From assembly GCA_037013495.1 (NCBI GenBank), contig CM072808.1, forward strand, positions 6,301,319 through 6,365,318: DNA of 64,000 nucleotides, given 5' to 3'. A model generated the notes under the pieces. The model searched no databases, had not been told where the DNA came from, and saw only the letters and a program-made list of their open reading frames with translations. Positions 25,485 through 39,563 of this stretch are shown one piece after another. How positions within the stretch are numbered: position 1 is the stretch's first letter; every line of letters starts with the position of its first letter. This DNA comes from Hippophae tibetana (Eukaryota > Streptophyta > Magnoliopsida > Rosales > Elaeagnaceae). Both the position numbers and the translations under genes were made by a program.

Positions 25485-27650
25485 GAGCTATAAAGGAGAT
25501 ATTGGTGCCGATCAAGGTTTGTTTATTTATATTTTAAATCAATCTCTCTTTTTGAAAAAATATTGAGTAGAAAAAAAGAACGGAGATTTTGTTCACATTT
25601 TCAAAAACAAAAAAACATTTGGTAAAAAAGAGTAACCACTTTCAATGGAGATAACTTTTTACTCGGGTATCGAAACGACTATTATAGTTTATTAAATGGA
25701 AGCTCTTATCAAATTACACAATATGCATTGGTCTCGCAAGACAAAAATCGTTTTTGTACCCAAATAACATCGTTTACATCACTTATTTACTATTTAGAGT
25801 TTTTTATGCAACATTTTCATTTTACTTACTTCCGGTTTAATTCAATAGAGCTATAAAAGAGATATTGATGTCGACCTAGGATTGTTTATTTATATTTTTA
25901 ATCAATCTCTCTTATTGAAACAAATAGAGATGAGAAAAGGAAAATGAATGTGGTTCACATTTTCAAAATAGAAAACACATTTGGTAAATATGGGTTACAA
26001 CTTTCAACGGAGATAAATTTTGACTGAGGTATCGAAACGAATATTATAATATATCAAATTAAAGCTCGTATCAAATTAAACAATATGCATTTTCCTCAAA
26101 AGTAAAATCATTTTTGTACCGAAATAACATCGTTCACATCACTTATTTAATATTTAAAGTTTTTGACGCAACATTTTCATTTTACTTACTTCCGGTTAAA
26201 TTCAATAGAGCTATAAAGGAGATATTGATGCCGACCTAGGTTTGTTTATTTATATTTTTAATCAATCTCTCTTATTGAAACAAATAGAGAAGAGAAAAAG
26301 AAAATGAATGTGGTTCACATTTTCAAAATAGAAAACACATTTCGTAAATATGAGTTACAACTTTCAACGAAGATAAATTTTGACTGAGGTATCGAAACGA
26401 TTATTATAATATATCAAATTAAAGCTCGTATCAAATTAAACAATATGCATTTTCCTCGATAGGAAAATCATTTTTGTACCCAAATAACATCGTTTACATC
26501 ACTTATTTATTGTTTAAAGTTTTTGACGCACCATTTTCATTTTACTTACTTCCGGTTTAATTCAATAGAGCTATAAAGGAGATATTGGTGCCGATCAAGG
26601 TTTGTTTATTTATATTTTAAATCAATCTCTCTTTTTGAAAAAATATTGAGTAGAAAAAAAGAACGGAGATTTTGTTCACATTTTCAAAAACAAAAAAACA
26701 TTTGGTAAAAAAGAGTAACCACTTTCAATGGAGATAACTTTTTACTCGGGTATCGAAACGACTATTATAGTTTATTAAATGGAAGCTCTTATCAAATTAC
26801 ACAATATGCATTGGTCTCGCAAGACAAAAATCGTTTTTGTACCCAAATAACATCGTTTACATCACTTATTTACTATTTAGAGTTTTTTATGCAACATTTT
26901 CATTTTACTTACTTCCGGTTTAATTCAATAGAGCTATAAAAGAGATATTGATGTCGACCTAGGATTGTTTATTTATATTTTTAATCAATCTCTCTTATTG
27001 AAACAAATAGAGATGAGAAAAGGAAAATGAATGTGGTTCACATTTTCAAAATAGAAAACACATTTGGTAAATATGGGTTACAACTTTCAACGGAGATAAA
27101 TTTTGACTGAGGTATCGAAACGAATATTATAATATATCAAATTAAAGCTCGTATCAAATTAAACAATATGCATTTTCCTCAAAAGTAAAATCATTTTTGT
27201 ACCGAAATAACATCGTTCACATCACTTATTTAATATTTAAAGTTTTTGACGCAACATTTTCATTTTACTTACTTCCGGTTAAATTCAATAGAGCTATAAA
27301 GGAGATATTGATGCCGACCTAGGTTTGTTTATTTATATTTTTAATCAATCTCTCTTATTGAAACAAATAGAGAAGAGAAAAAGAAAATGAATGTGGTTCA
27401 CATTTTCAAAATAGAAAACACATTTCGTAAATATGAGTTACAACTTTCAACGAAGATAAATTTTGACTGAGGTATCGAAACGATTATTATAATATATCAA
27501 ATTAAAGCTCGTATCAAATTAAACAATATGCATTTTCCTCGATAGGAAAATCATTTTTGTACCCAAATAACATCCTTTACATCACTTATTTATTGTTTAA
27601 AGGTTTTGACGCACCATTTTCATTTTACTTACTTCCGGTTTAATTCAATA
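25485..27650. repeat. Tandem pair of near-identical trimers sharing a private variant
   Basis: The copies at 25485-26567 and 26568-27650 both carry 'actatttagagttt' where all other copies have 'actatttaaagttt' (near 25796 and 26879). Both also carry 'gggttacaactttc' in B1, where several neighbours have 'gggttacaaatttc'. This indicates a local, very recent one-trimer duplication. Confidence 0.8.
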
Positions 27651-28733
27651 GAGCTATAAAGGAGATATTGGTGCCGATCAAGGTTTGTTTATTTATATTT
27701 TAAATCAATCTCTCTTTTTGAAAAAATATTGAGTTGAAAAAAAGAACGGAGATTTTGTTCACATTTTCAAAAACAAAAAAACATTTGGTAAAAAAGAGTA
27801 ACCACTTTCAATGGAGATAACTTTTTACTCGGGTATCGAAACGACTATTATAGTTTATTAAATGGAAGCTCTTATCAAATTACACAATATGCATTGGTCT
27901 CGCAAGACAAAAATCGTTTTTGTACCCAAATAACATCGTTTACATCACTTATTTACTATTTAAAGTTTTTTATGCAACATTTTCATTTTACTTACTTCCG
28001 GTTTAATTCAATAGAGCTATAAAAGAGATATTGATGTCGACGTAGGATTGTTTATTTATATTTTTAATCAATCTCTCTTATTGAAACAAATAGAGATGAG
28101 AAAAGGAAAATGAATGTGGTTCACATTTTCAAAATAGAAAACACATTTGGTAAATATGGGTTACAACTTTCAACGGAGATAAATTTTGACTGAGGTATCG
28201 AAACGAATATTATAATATATCAAATTAAAGCTCGTATCAAATTAAACAATATGCATTTTCCTCAAAAGTAAAATCATTTTTGTACCGAAATAACATCGTT
28301 CACATCACTTATTTAATATTTAAAGTTTTTGACGCAACATTTTCATTTTACTTACTTCCGGTTAAATTCAATAGAGCTATAAAGGAGATATTGATGCCGA
28401 CCTAGGTTTGTTTATTTATATTTTTAATCAATCTCTCTTATTGAAACAAATAGAGAAGAGAAAAAGAAAATGAATGTGGTTCACATTTTCAAAATAGAAA
28501 ACACATTTCGTAAATATGAGTTACAAATTTCAACGAAGATAAATTTTGACTGAGGTATCGAAACGATTATTATAATATATCAAATTAAAGCTCGTATCAA
28601 ATTAAACAATATGCATTTTCCTCGATAGGAAAATCATTTTTGTACCCAAATAACATCCTTTACATCACTTATTTATTGTTTAAAGTTTTTGACACACCAT
28701 TTTCATTTTACTTACTTCCGGTTTAATTCAATA

Positions 28734-30181
28734 GAGCTATAAAGGAGATATTGGTGCCGATCAAGGTTTGTTTATTTATATTTTAAATCAATCTCTCTTT
28801 TTGAAAAAATATTGAGTAGAAAAAAAGAACGGAGATTTTGTTCACATTTTCAAAAACAAAAAAACATTTGGTAAAAAAGAGTAACCACTTTCAATGGAGA
28901 TAACTTTTTACTCGGGTATCGAAACGACTATTATAGTTTATTAAATGGAAGCTCTTATCAAATTACACAATATGCATTGGTCTCGCAAGACAAAAATCGT
29001 TTTTGTACCCAAATAACATCGTTTACATCACTTATTTACTATTTAAAGTTTTTTATGCAACATTTTCATTTTACTTACTTCCGGTTTAATTCAATAGAGC
29101 TATAAAAGAGATATTGATGTCGACGTAGGATTGTTTATTTATATTTTTAATCAATCTCTCTTATTGAAACAAATAGAGATGAGAAAAGAAAAATGAATGT
29201 GGTTCACATTTTCAAAATAGAAAACACATTTGGTAAATATGGGTTACAAATTTCAACGGAGATAAATTTTGACTGAGGTATCGAAACGAATATTATAATA
29301 TATCAAATTAAAGCTCGTATCAAATTAAACAATATGCATTTTCCTCAAAAGTAAAATCATTTTTGTACCAAAAATAACATCGTTCACATCACTTATTTAA
29401 TATTTAAAGTTTTTGACGCAACATTTTCATTTTACTTACTTCCGGTTTAATTCAATAGAGCTATAAAGGAGATATTGGTGCCGATCAAGGTTTGTTTATT
29501 TATATTTTAAATCAATCTCTCTTTTTGAAAAAATATTGAGTAGAAAAAAAGAACGGAGATTTTGTTCACATTTTCAAAAACAAAAAAACATTTGGTAAAA
29601 AAGAGTAACCACTTTCAATGGAGATAACTTTTTACTCGGGTATCGAAACGACTATTATAGTTTATTAAATGGAAGCTCTTATCAAATTACACAATATGCA
29701 TTGGTCTCGCAAGACAAAAATCGTTTTTGTACCCAAATAACATCGTTTACATCACTTATTTACTATTTAAAGTTTTTTATGCAACATTTTCATTTTACTT
29801 ACTTCCGGTTTAATTCAATAGAGCTATAAAAGAGATATTGATGTCGACGTAGGATTGTTTATTTATATTTTTAATCAATCTCTCTTATTGAAACAAATAG
29901 AGATGAGAAAAGAAAAATGAATGTGGTTCACATTTTCAAAATAGAAAACACATTTGGTAAATATGGGTTACAAATTTCAACGGAGATAAATTTTGACTGA
30001 GGTATCGAAACGAATATTATAATATATCAAATTAAAGCTCGTATCAAATTAAACAATATGCATTTTCCTCAAAAGTAAAATCATTTTTGTACCAAAAATA
30101 ACATCGTTCACATCACTTATTTAATATTTAAAGTTTTTGACGCAACATTTTCATTTTACTTACTTCCGGTTAAATTCAATA
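28734..30181. repeat. Dimer form A-B1 (724 bp) followed by a repeat of the same dimer
   Basis: At 28734-29457 the trimer lacks B2: B1 passes straight into the next A unit at 29458, its tail switching to 'ttccggtttaattc' just before the junction. The next A-B1 pair (29458-30181) carries the same private insertion, giving 'taccaaaaataac' (near 29367 and 30091) instead of taccgaaataac. The pair was thus duplicated as a dimer, and the second copy then continues into B2-type units. Confidence 0.82.
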
Positions 30182-33100
30182 GAGCTATAAAGGAGATATT
30201 GATGCCGACCTAGGTTTGTTTATTTATATTTTTAATCAATCTCTCTTATTGAAACAAATAGAGAAGAGAAAAAGAAAATGAATGTGGTTCACATTTTCAA
30301 AATAGAAAACACATTTCGTAAATATGAGTTACAACTTTCAACGAAGATAAATTTTGACTGAGGTATCGAAACGATTATTATAATATATCAAATTAAAGCT
30401 CGTATCAAATTAAACAATATGCATTTTCCTCAAAAGTAAAATCATTTTTGTACCGAAATAACATCGTTTACATCACTTATTTAATATTTAAAGTTTTTGA
30501 CGCAACATTTTCATTTTACTTACTTCCGGTTAAATTCAATAGAGCTATAAAGGAGATATTGATGCCGACCTTGGTTTGTTTATTTATATTTTTAATCAAT
30601 CTCTCTTATTGAAACAAATAGAGAAGAGAAAAAGAAAATGAATGTGGTTCACATTTTCAAAATAGAAAACACATTTCGTAAATATGAGTTACAACTTTCA
30701 ACGAAGATAAATTTTGACTGAGGTATCGAAACGATTATTATAATATATCAAATTAAAGCTCGTATCAAATTAAACAATATGCATTTTCCTCGATAGGAAA
30801 ATCATTTTTGTACCCAAATAACATCCTTTACATCACTTATTTACTGTTTAAAGTTTTTGACGCACCATTTTCATTTTACTTACTTCCGGTTTAATTCAAT
30901 AGAGCTATAAAGGAGATATTGGTGCCGATCAAGGTTTGTTTATTTATATTTTAAATCAATCTCTCTTTTTGAAAAAATATTGAGTAGAAAAAAAGAATGG
31001 AGATTTTGTTCACATTTTCAAAAACAAAAAAACATTTGGTAAAAAAGAGTAACCACTTTCAATGGAGATAACTTTTTACTCGGGTATCGAAACGACTATT
31101 ATAGTTTATTAAATGGAAGCTCTTATCAAATTACACAATATGCATTGGTCTCGCAAGACAAAAATCGTTTTTGTACCCAAATAACATCGTTTACATCACT
31201 TATTTACTATTTAAAGTTTTTTATGCAACATTTTCATTTTACTTACTTCCGGTTTAATTCAATAGAGCTATAAAAGAGATATTGATGTCGACCTAGGATT
31301 GTTTATTTATATTTTTAATCAATCTCTCTTATTGAAACAAATAGAGATGAGAAAAGGAAAATGAATGTGGTTCACATTTTCAAAATAAAAAACACATTTG
31401 GTAAATATGGGTTACAACTTTCAACGGAGATAAATTTTGACTGAGGTATCGAAACGAATATTATAATATATCAAATTAAAGCTCGTATCAAATTAAACAA
31501 TATGCATTTTCCTCAAAAGTAAAATCATTTTTGTACCGAAATAACATCGTTTACATCACTTATTTAATATTTAAAGTTTTTGACGCAACATTTTCATTTT
31601 ACTTACTTCCGGTTAAATTCAATAGAGCTATAAAGGAGATATTGATGCCGACCTAGGTTTGTTTATTTATATTTTTAATCAATCTCTCTTATTGAAACAA
31701 ATAGAGAAGAGAAAAAGAAAATGAATGTGGTTCACATTTTCAAAATAGAAAACACATTTCGTAAATATGAGTTACAACTTTCAACGAAGATAAATTTTGA
31801 CTGAGGTATCGAAACGATTATTATAATATATCAAATTAAAGCTCGTATCAAATTAAACAATATGCATTTTCCTCAAAAGTAAAATCATTTTTGTACCGAA
31901 ATAACATCGTTTACATCACTTATTTAATATTTAAAGTTTTTGACGCAACATTTTCATTTTACTTACTTCCGGTTAAATTCAATAGAGCTATAAAGGAGAT
32001 ATTGATGCCGACCTTGGTTTGTTTATTTATATTTTTAATCAATCTCTCTTATTGAAACAAATAGAGAAGAGAAAAAGAAAATGAATGTGGTTCACATTTT
32101 CAAAATAGAAAACACATTTCGTAAATATGAGTTACAACTTTCAACGAAGATAAATTTTGACTGAGGTATCGAAACGATTATTATAATATATCAAATTAAA
32201 GCTCGTATCAAATTAAACAATATGCATTTTCCTCGATAGGAAAATCATTTTTGTACCCAAATAACATCCTTTACATCACTTATTTATTGTTTAAAGTTTT
32301 TGACACACCATTTTCATTTTACTTACTTCCGGTTTAATTCAATAGAGCTATAAAGGAGATATTGGTGCCGATCAAGGTTTGTTTATTTATATTTTAAATC
32401 AATCTCTCTTTTTGAAAAAATATTGAGTAGAAAAAAAGAAGGGAGATTTTGTTCACATTTTCAAAAACAAAAAAACATTTGGTAAAAAAGAGTAACCACT
32501 TTCAATGGAGATAACTTTTTACTCGGGTATCGAAACGACTATTATAGTTTATTAAATGGAAGCTCTTATCAAATTACACAATATGCATTGGTCTCGCAAG
32601 ACAAAAATCGTTTTTGTACCCAAATAACATCGTTTACATCACTTATTTACTATTTAAAGTTTTTTATGCAACATTTTCATTTTACTTACTTCCGGTTTAA
32701 TTCAATAGAGCTATAAAAGAGATATTGATGTCGACGTAGGATTGTTTATTTATATTTTTAATCAATCTCTCTTATTGAAACAAATAGAGATGAGAAAAGA
32801 AAAATGAATGTGGTTCACATTTTCAAAATAGAAAACACATTTGGTAAATATGGGTTACAAATTTCAACGGAGATAAATTTTGACTGAGGTATCGAAACGA
32901 ATATTATAATATATCAAATTAAAGCTCGTATCAAATTAAACAATATGCATTTTCCTCAAAAGTAAAATCATTTTTGTACCGAAATAACATCGTTCACATC
33001 ACTTATTTAATATTTAAAGTTTTTGACGCAACATTTTCATTTTACTTACTTCCGGTTAAATTCAATAGAGCTATAAAGGAGATATTGATGCCGACCTAGG

Positions 33101-33787
33101 TTTGTTTATTTATATTTTTAATCAATCTCTCTTATTGAAACAAATAGAGAAGAGAAAAAGAAAATGAATGTGGTTCACATTTTCAAAATAGAAAACACAT
33201 TTCGTAAATATGAGTTACAACTTTCAACGAAGATAAATTTTGACTGAGGTATCGAAACGATTATTATAATATATCAAATTAAAGCTCGTATCAAATTAAA
33301 CAATATGCATTTTCCTCAAAAGTAAAATCATTTTTGTACCGAAATAACATCGTTTACATCACTTATTTAATATTTAAAGTTTTTGACGCAACATTTTCAT
33401 TTTACTTACTTCCGGTTAAATTCAATAGAGCTATAAAGGAGATATTGATGCCGACCTTGGTTTGTTTATTTATATTTTTAATCAATCTCTCTTATTGAAA
33501 CAAATAGAGAAGAGAAAAAGAAAATGAATGTGGTTCACATTTTCAAAATAGAAAACACATTTCGTAAATATGAGTTACAACTTTCAACGAAGATAAATTT
33601 TGACTGAGGTATCGAAACGATTATTATAATATATCAAATTAAAGCTCGTATCAAATTAAACAATATGCATTTTCCTCGATAGGAAAATCATTTTTGTACC
33701 CAAATAACATCCTTTACATCACTTATTTACTGTTTAAAGTTTTTGACGCACCATTTTCATTTTACTTACTTCCGGTTTAATTCAATA
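29458..33787. repeat. Three tetramer HOR copies, A-B1-(B2/B1)-B2
   Basis: The copies are 29458-30901 (1,444 bp), 30902-32344 and 32345-33787 (1,443 bp each). The additional unit (for example 30182-30541) begins as B2 (gatgccgac, catttcgtaaa, cgattattat) and ends as B1 (cctcaaaagtaaaatc, taccgaaataac), so it is a B2/B1 recombinant. The following B2 has the private variant gaccttggttt in all three copies (near 30567, 32009 and 33452). These tetramers are the expected longer product of a one-monomer misaligned exchange. Confidence 0.87.
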
Positions 33788-36700
33788 GAGCTATAAAGGA
33801 GATATTGGTGCCGATCAAGGTTTGTTTATTTATATTTTAAATCAATCTCTCTTTTTGAAAAAATATTGAGTAGAAAAAAAGAACGGAGATTTTGTTCACA
33901 TTTTCAAAAACAAAAAAACATTTGGTAAAAAAGAGTAACCACTTTCAATGGAGATAACTTTTTACTCGGGTATCGAAACGACTATTATAGTTTATTAAAT
34001 GGAAGCTCTTATCAAATTACACAATATGCATTGGTCTCGCAAGACAAAAATCGTTTTTGTACCCAAATAACATCGTTTACATCACTTATTTACTATTTAA
34101 AGTTTTTTATGCAACATTTTCATTTTACTTACTTCCGGTTTAATTCAATAGAGCTATAAAAGAGATATTGATGTCGACCTAGGATTGTTTATTTATATTT
34201 TTAATCAATCTCTCTTATTGAAACAAATAGAGATGAGAAAAGGAAAATGAATGTGGTTCACATTTTCAAAATAAAAAACACATTTGGTAAATATGGGTTA
34301 CAACTTTCAACGGAGATAAATTTTGACTGAGGTATCGAAACGAATATTATAATATATCAAATTAAAGCTCGTATCAAATTAAACAATATGCATTTTCCTC
34401 AAAAGTAAAATCATTTTTGTACCGAAATAACATCGTTTACATCACTTATTTAATATTTAAAGTTTTTGACGCAACATTTTCATTTTACTTACTTCCGGTT
34501 AAATTCAATAGAGCTATAAAGGAGATATTGATGCCGACCTAGGTTTGTTTATTTATATTTTTAATCAATCTCTCTTATTGAAACAAATAGAGAAGAGAAA
34601 AAGAAAATGAATGTGGTTCACATTTTCAAAATAGAAAACACATTTCCTAAATATGAGTTACAACTTTCAACGAAGATAAATTTTGATTGAGGTATCGAAA
34701 CGATTATTATAATATATCAAATTAAAGCTCGTATCAAATTAAACAATATGCATTTTCCTCGATAGGAAAATCATTTTTGCACCCAAATAACATCGTTTAC
34801 ATCACTTATTTATTGTTTAAAGTTTTTGACACACCATTTTCATTTTACTTACTTCCGGTTTAATTCAATAGAGCTATAAAGGAGATATTGGTGCCGATCA
34901 AGGTTTGTTTATTTATATTTTAAATCAATCTCTCTTTTTGAAAAAATATTGAGTAGAAAAAAAGAAGGGAGATTTTGTTCACATTTTCAAAAACAAAAAA
35001 ACATTTGGTAAAAAAGAGTAACCACTTTCAATGGAGATAACTTTTTACTCGGGTATCGAAACGACTATTATAGTTTATTAAATGGAAGCTCTTATCAAAT
35101 TACACAATATGCATTGGTCTCGCAAGACAAAAATCGTTTTTGTACCCAAATAACATCGTTTACATCACTTATTTACTATTTAAAGTTTTTTATGCAACAT
35201 TTTCATTTTACTTACTTCCGGTTTAATTCAATAGAGCTATAAAAGAGATATTGATGTCGACCTAGGATTGTTTATTTATATTTTTAATCAATCTCTCTTA
35301 CTGAAACAAATAGAGATGAGAAAAGTAAAATGAATGTGGTTCACATTTTCAAAATAGAAAACACATTTGGTAAATATGGGTTACAAATTTCAACGGAGAT
35401 AAATTTTGACTGAGGTATCGAAACGAATATTATAATATATCAAATTAAAGCTCGTATCAAATTAAACAATATGCATTTTCCTCAAAAGTAAAATCATTTT
35501 TGTACCGAAATAACATCGTTTACATCACTTATTTAATATTTAAAGTTTTTGACGCAACATTTTCATTTTACTTACTTCCGGTTAAATTCAATAGAGCTAT
35601 AAAGGAGATATTGATGCCGACCTAGGTTTGTTTATTTATATTTTTAATCAATCTCTCTTATTGAAACAAATAGAGAAGAGAAAAAGAAAATGAATGTGGT
35701 TCACATTTTCAAAATAGAAAACACATTTCGTAAATATGAGTTACAACTTTCAACGAAGATAAATTTTGACTGAGGTATCGAAACGATTATTATAATATAT
35801 CAAATTAAAGCTCGTATCAAATTAAACAATATGCATTTTCCTCGATAGGAAAATCATTTTTGTACCCAAATAACATCCTTTACATCACTTATTTATTGTT
35901 TAAAGTTTTTGACGCACCATTTTCATTTTACTTACTTCCGGTTTAATTCAATAGTGCTATAAAGGAGATATTGGTGCCGATCAAGGTTTGTTTATTTATA
36001 TTTTAAATCAATCTCTCTTTTTGAAAAAATATTGAGTAGAAAAAAAGAACGGAGATTTTGTTCACATTTTCAAAAACAAAAAAACATTTGGTAAAAAAGA
36101 GTAACCACTTTCAATGGAGATAACTTTTTACTCGGGTATCGAAACGACTATTATAGTTTATTAAATGTAAGCTCTTATCAAATTACACAATATGCATTGG
36201 TCTCGCAAGACAAAAATCGTTTTTGTACCCAAATAACATCGTTTACATCACTTATTTACTATTTAAAGTTTTTTATGCAACATTTTCATTTTACTTACTT
36301 CCGGTTTAATTCAATAGAGCTATAAAAGAGATATTGATGTCGACGTAGGATTGTTTATTTATATTTTTAATCAATCTCTCTTATTGAAACAAATAGAGAT
36401 GAGAAAAGGAAAATGAATGTGGTTCACATTTTCAAAATAGAAAACACATTTGGTAAATATGGGTTACAAATTTCAACGGAGATAAATTTTGACTGAGGTA
36501 TCGAAACGAATATTATAATATATCAAATTAAAGCTCGTATCAAATTAAACAATATGCATTTTCCTCAAAAGTAAAATCATTTTTGTACCGAAATAACATC
36601 GTTTACATCACTTATTTAATATTTAAAGTTTTTGACGCAACATTTTCATTTTACTTACTTCCGGTTAAATTCAATAGAGCTATAAAGGAGATATTGATGC

Positions 36701-39563
36701 CGACCTAGGTTTGTTTATTTATATTTTTAATCAATCTCTCTTATTGAAACAAATAGAGAAGAGAAAAAGAAAATGAATGTGGTTCACATTTTCAAAATAG
36801 AAAACACATTTCGTAAATATGAGTTACAACTTTCAACGAAGATAAATTTTGACTGAGGTATCGAAACGATTATTATAATATATCAAATTAAAGCTCGTAT
36901 CAAATTAAACAATATGCATTTTCTTCGATAGGAAAATCATTTTTGTACCCAAATAACATCGTTTACATCACTTATTTATTGTTTAAAGTTTTTGACACAC
37001 CATTTTCATTTTACTTACTTCCGGTTTAATTCAATAGAGCTATAAAGGATATATTGGTGCCGATCAAGGTTTGTTTATTTATATTTTAAATCAATCTCTC
37101 TTTTTGAAAAAATATTGAGTAGAAAAAAAGAACGGAGATTTTGTTCACATTTTCAAAAACAAAAAAACATTTGGTAAAAAAGAGTAACCACTTTCAATGG
37201 AGATAACTTTTTACTCGGGTATCGAAACGACTATTATAGTTTATTAAATGGAAGCTCTTATCAAATTACACAATATGCATTGGTCTCGCAAGACAAAAAT
37301 CGTTTTTGTACCCAAATAACATCGTTTACATCACTTATTTACTATTTAAAGTTTTTTATGCAACATTTTCATTTTACTTACTTCCGGTTTAATTCAATAG
37401 AGCTATAAAAGAGATATTGATGTCGACCTAGGATTGTTTATTTATATTTTTAATCAATCTCTCTTATTGAAACAAATAGAGATGAGAAAAGGAAAATGAA
37501 TGTGGTTCACATTTTCAAAATAGAAAACACATTTGGTAAATATGGGTTACAAATTTCAACGGAGATAAATTTTGACTGAGGTATCGAAACGAATATTATA
37601 ATATATCAAATTAAAGCTCGTATCAAATTAAACAATATGCATTTTCCTCAAAAGTAAAATCATTTTTGTACCGAAATAACATCGTTTACATCACTTATTT
37701 AATATTTAAAGTTTTTGACGCAACATTTTCATTTTACTTACTTCCGGTTAAATTCAATAGAGCTATAAAGGAGATATTGATGCCGACCTAGGTTTGTTTA
37801 TTTATATTTTTAATCAATCTCTCTTATTGAAACAAATAGAGAAGAGAAAAAGAAAATGAATGTGGTTCACATTTTCAAAATAGAAAACACATTTCGTAAA
37901 TATGAGTTACAACTTTCAACGAAGATAAATTTTGACTGAGGTATCGAAACGATTATTATAATATATCAAATTAAAGCTCGTATCAAATTAAACAATATGC
38001 ATTTTCCTCGATAGGAAAATCATTTTTGTGCCCAAATAACATCCTTTACATCACTTATTTATTGTATAAAGTTTTTGACGCACCATTTTCATTTTACTTA
38101 CTTCCGGTTTAATTCAATAGTGCTATAAAGGAGATATTGGTGCCGATCAAGGTTTGTTTATTTATATTTTAAATCAATCTCTCTTTTTGAAAAAATATTG
38201 AGTAGAAAAAAAGAACGGAGATTTTGTTCACATTTTCAAAAACAAAAAAACATTTGGTAAAAAAGAGTAACCACTTTCAATGGAGATAACTTTTTACTCA
38301 GGTATCGAAACGACTATTATAGTTTATTAAATGGAAGCTCTTATCAAATTACACAATATGCATTGGTCTCGCAAGACAAAAATCGTTTTTGTACCCAAAT
38401 AACATCGTTTACATCACTTATTTACTATTTAAAGTTTTTTATGCAACATTTTCATTTTACTTACTTCCGGTTTAATTCAATAGAGCTATAAAAGAGATAT
38501 TGATGTCAACCTAGGATTGTTTATTTATATTTTTAATCAATCTCTCTTATTGAAACAAATAGAGATGAGAAAAGGAAAATGAATGTGGTTCACATTTTCA
38601 AAATAAAAAACACATTTGGTAAATATGGGTTACAACTTTCAACGGAGATAAATTTTGACTGAGGTATCGAAACGAATATTATAATATATCAAATTAAAGC
38701 TCGTATCAAATTAAACAATATGCATTTTCCTCAAAAGTAAAATCATTTTTGTACCAAAAATAACATCGTTCACATCACTTATTTAATATTTAAAGTTTTT
38801 GACGCAACATTTTCATTTTACTTACTTCCGGTTAAATTCAATAGAGCTATAAAGGAGATATTGATGCCGACCTAGGTTTGTTTATTTATATTTTTAATCA
38901 ATCTCTCTTATTGAAACAAATAGAGAAGAGAAAAAGAAAATGAATGTGGTTCACATTTTCAAAATAGAAAACACATTTCGTAAATATGAGTTACAACTTT
39001 CAACGAAGATAAATTTTGACTGAGGTATCGAAACGATTATTATAATATATCAAATTAAAGCTCGTATCAAATTAAACAATATGCATTTTCCTCAAAAGTA
39101 AAATCATTTTTGTACCGAAATAACATCGTTTACATCACTTATTTAATATTTAAAGTTTTTGACGCAACATTTTCATTTTACTTACTTCCGGTTAAATTCA
39201 ATAGAGCTATAAAGGAGATATTGTTGCCGACCTAGGTTTGTTTATTTATATTTTTAATCAATCTCTCTTATTGAAACAAATAGAGAAGAGAAAAAGAAAA
39301 TGAATGTGGTTCACATTTTCAAAATAGAAAACACATTTCGTAAATATGAGTTACAACTTTCAACGAAGATAAATTTTGACTGAGGTATCGAAACGATTAT
39401 TAAAATATATCAAATTAAAGCTCGTATCAAATTAAACAATATGCATTTTCCTCGAAAGGAAAATCATTTTTGTACCCAAATAACAACGTTTACATCACTT
39501 ATTTACTGTTTAAAGTTTTTGACGCACCAATTTCATTTTACTTACTTCCGGTTTAATTCAATA
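33788..39563. repeat. Trimer HOR, four copies, then one tetramer
   Basis: Trimers start at 33788, 34871, 35954 and 37037 (1,083 bp each). A tetramer runs 38120-39563 (1,444 bp: A, B1 with the accaaaaataac insertion, a B2/B1 recombinant at 38844, and B2 at 39204). Local marks are agtgctataaag at 35954 and 38120, gaagggag in the A unit at 34871 (also at 32345), and ttttgtgccc with attgtataaag near 38028-38066. The SalI-like gtcgac of B1 is lost to gtcaac at about 38506. Confidence 0.88.

Larger units (their letters stand above)
20072..28733. repeat. Trimer higher-order repeat A-B1-B2, eight regular copies
   Basis: Copies start at 20072, 21155, 22237, 23320, 24402, 25485, 26568 and 27651, with lengths of 1,082 or 1,083 bp. 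Within a copy A is about 363 bp, and B1 and B2 about 360 bp each. Markers are A with 'ttttaaatc' and ctttttg, B1 with gatgtcgac and cctcaaaagtaaaatc, and B2 with gatgccgac, catttcgtaaa and cctcgataggaaaatc. The 1-bp length difference comes from cgttttg versus cgtttttg. In B monomers the frame that is open in the 17-mer block is closed by TGA in 'gactgagg'. Confidence 0.93.
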
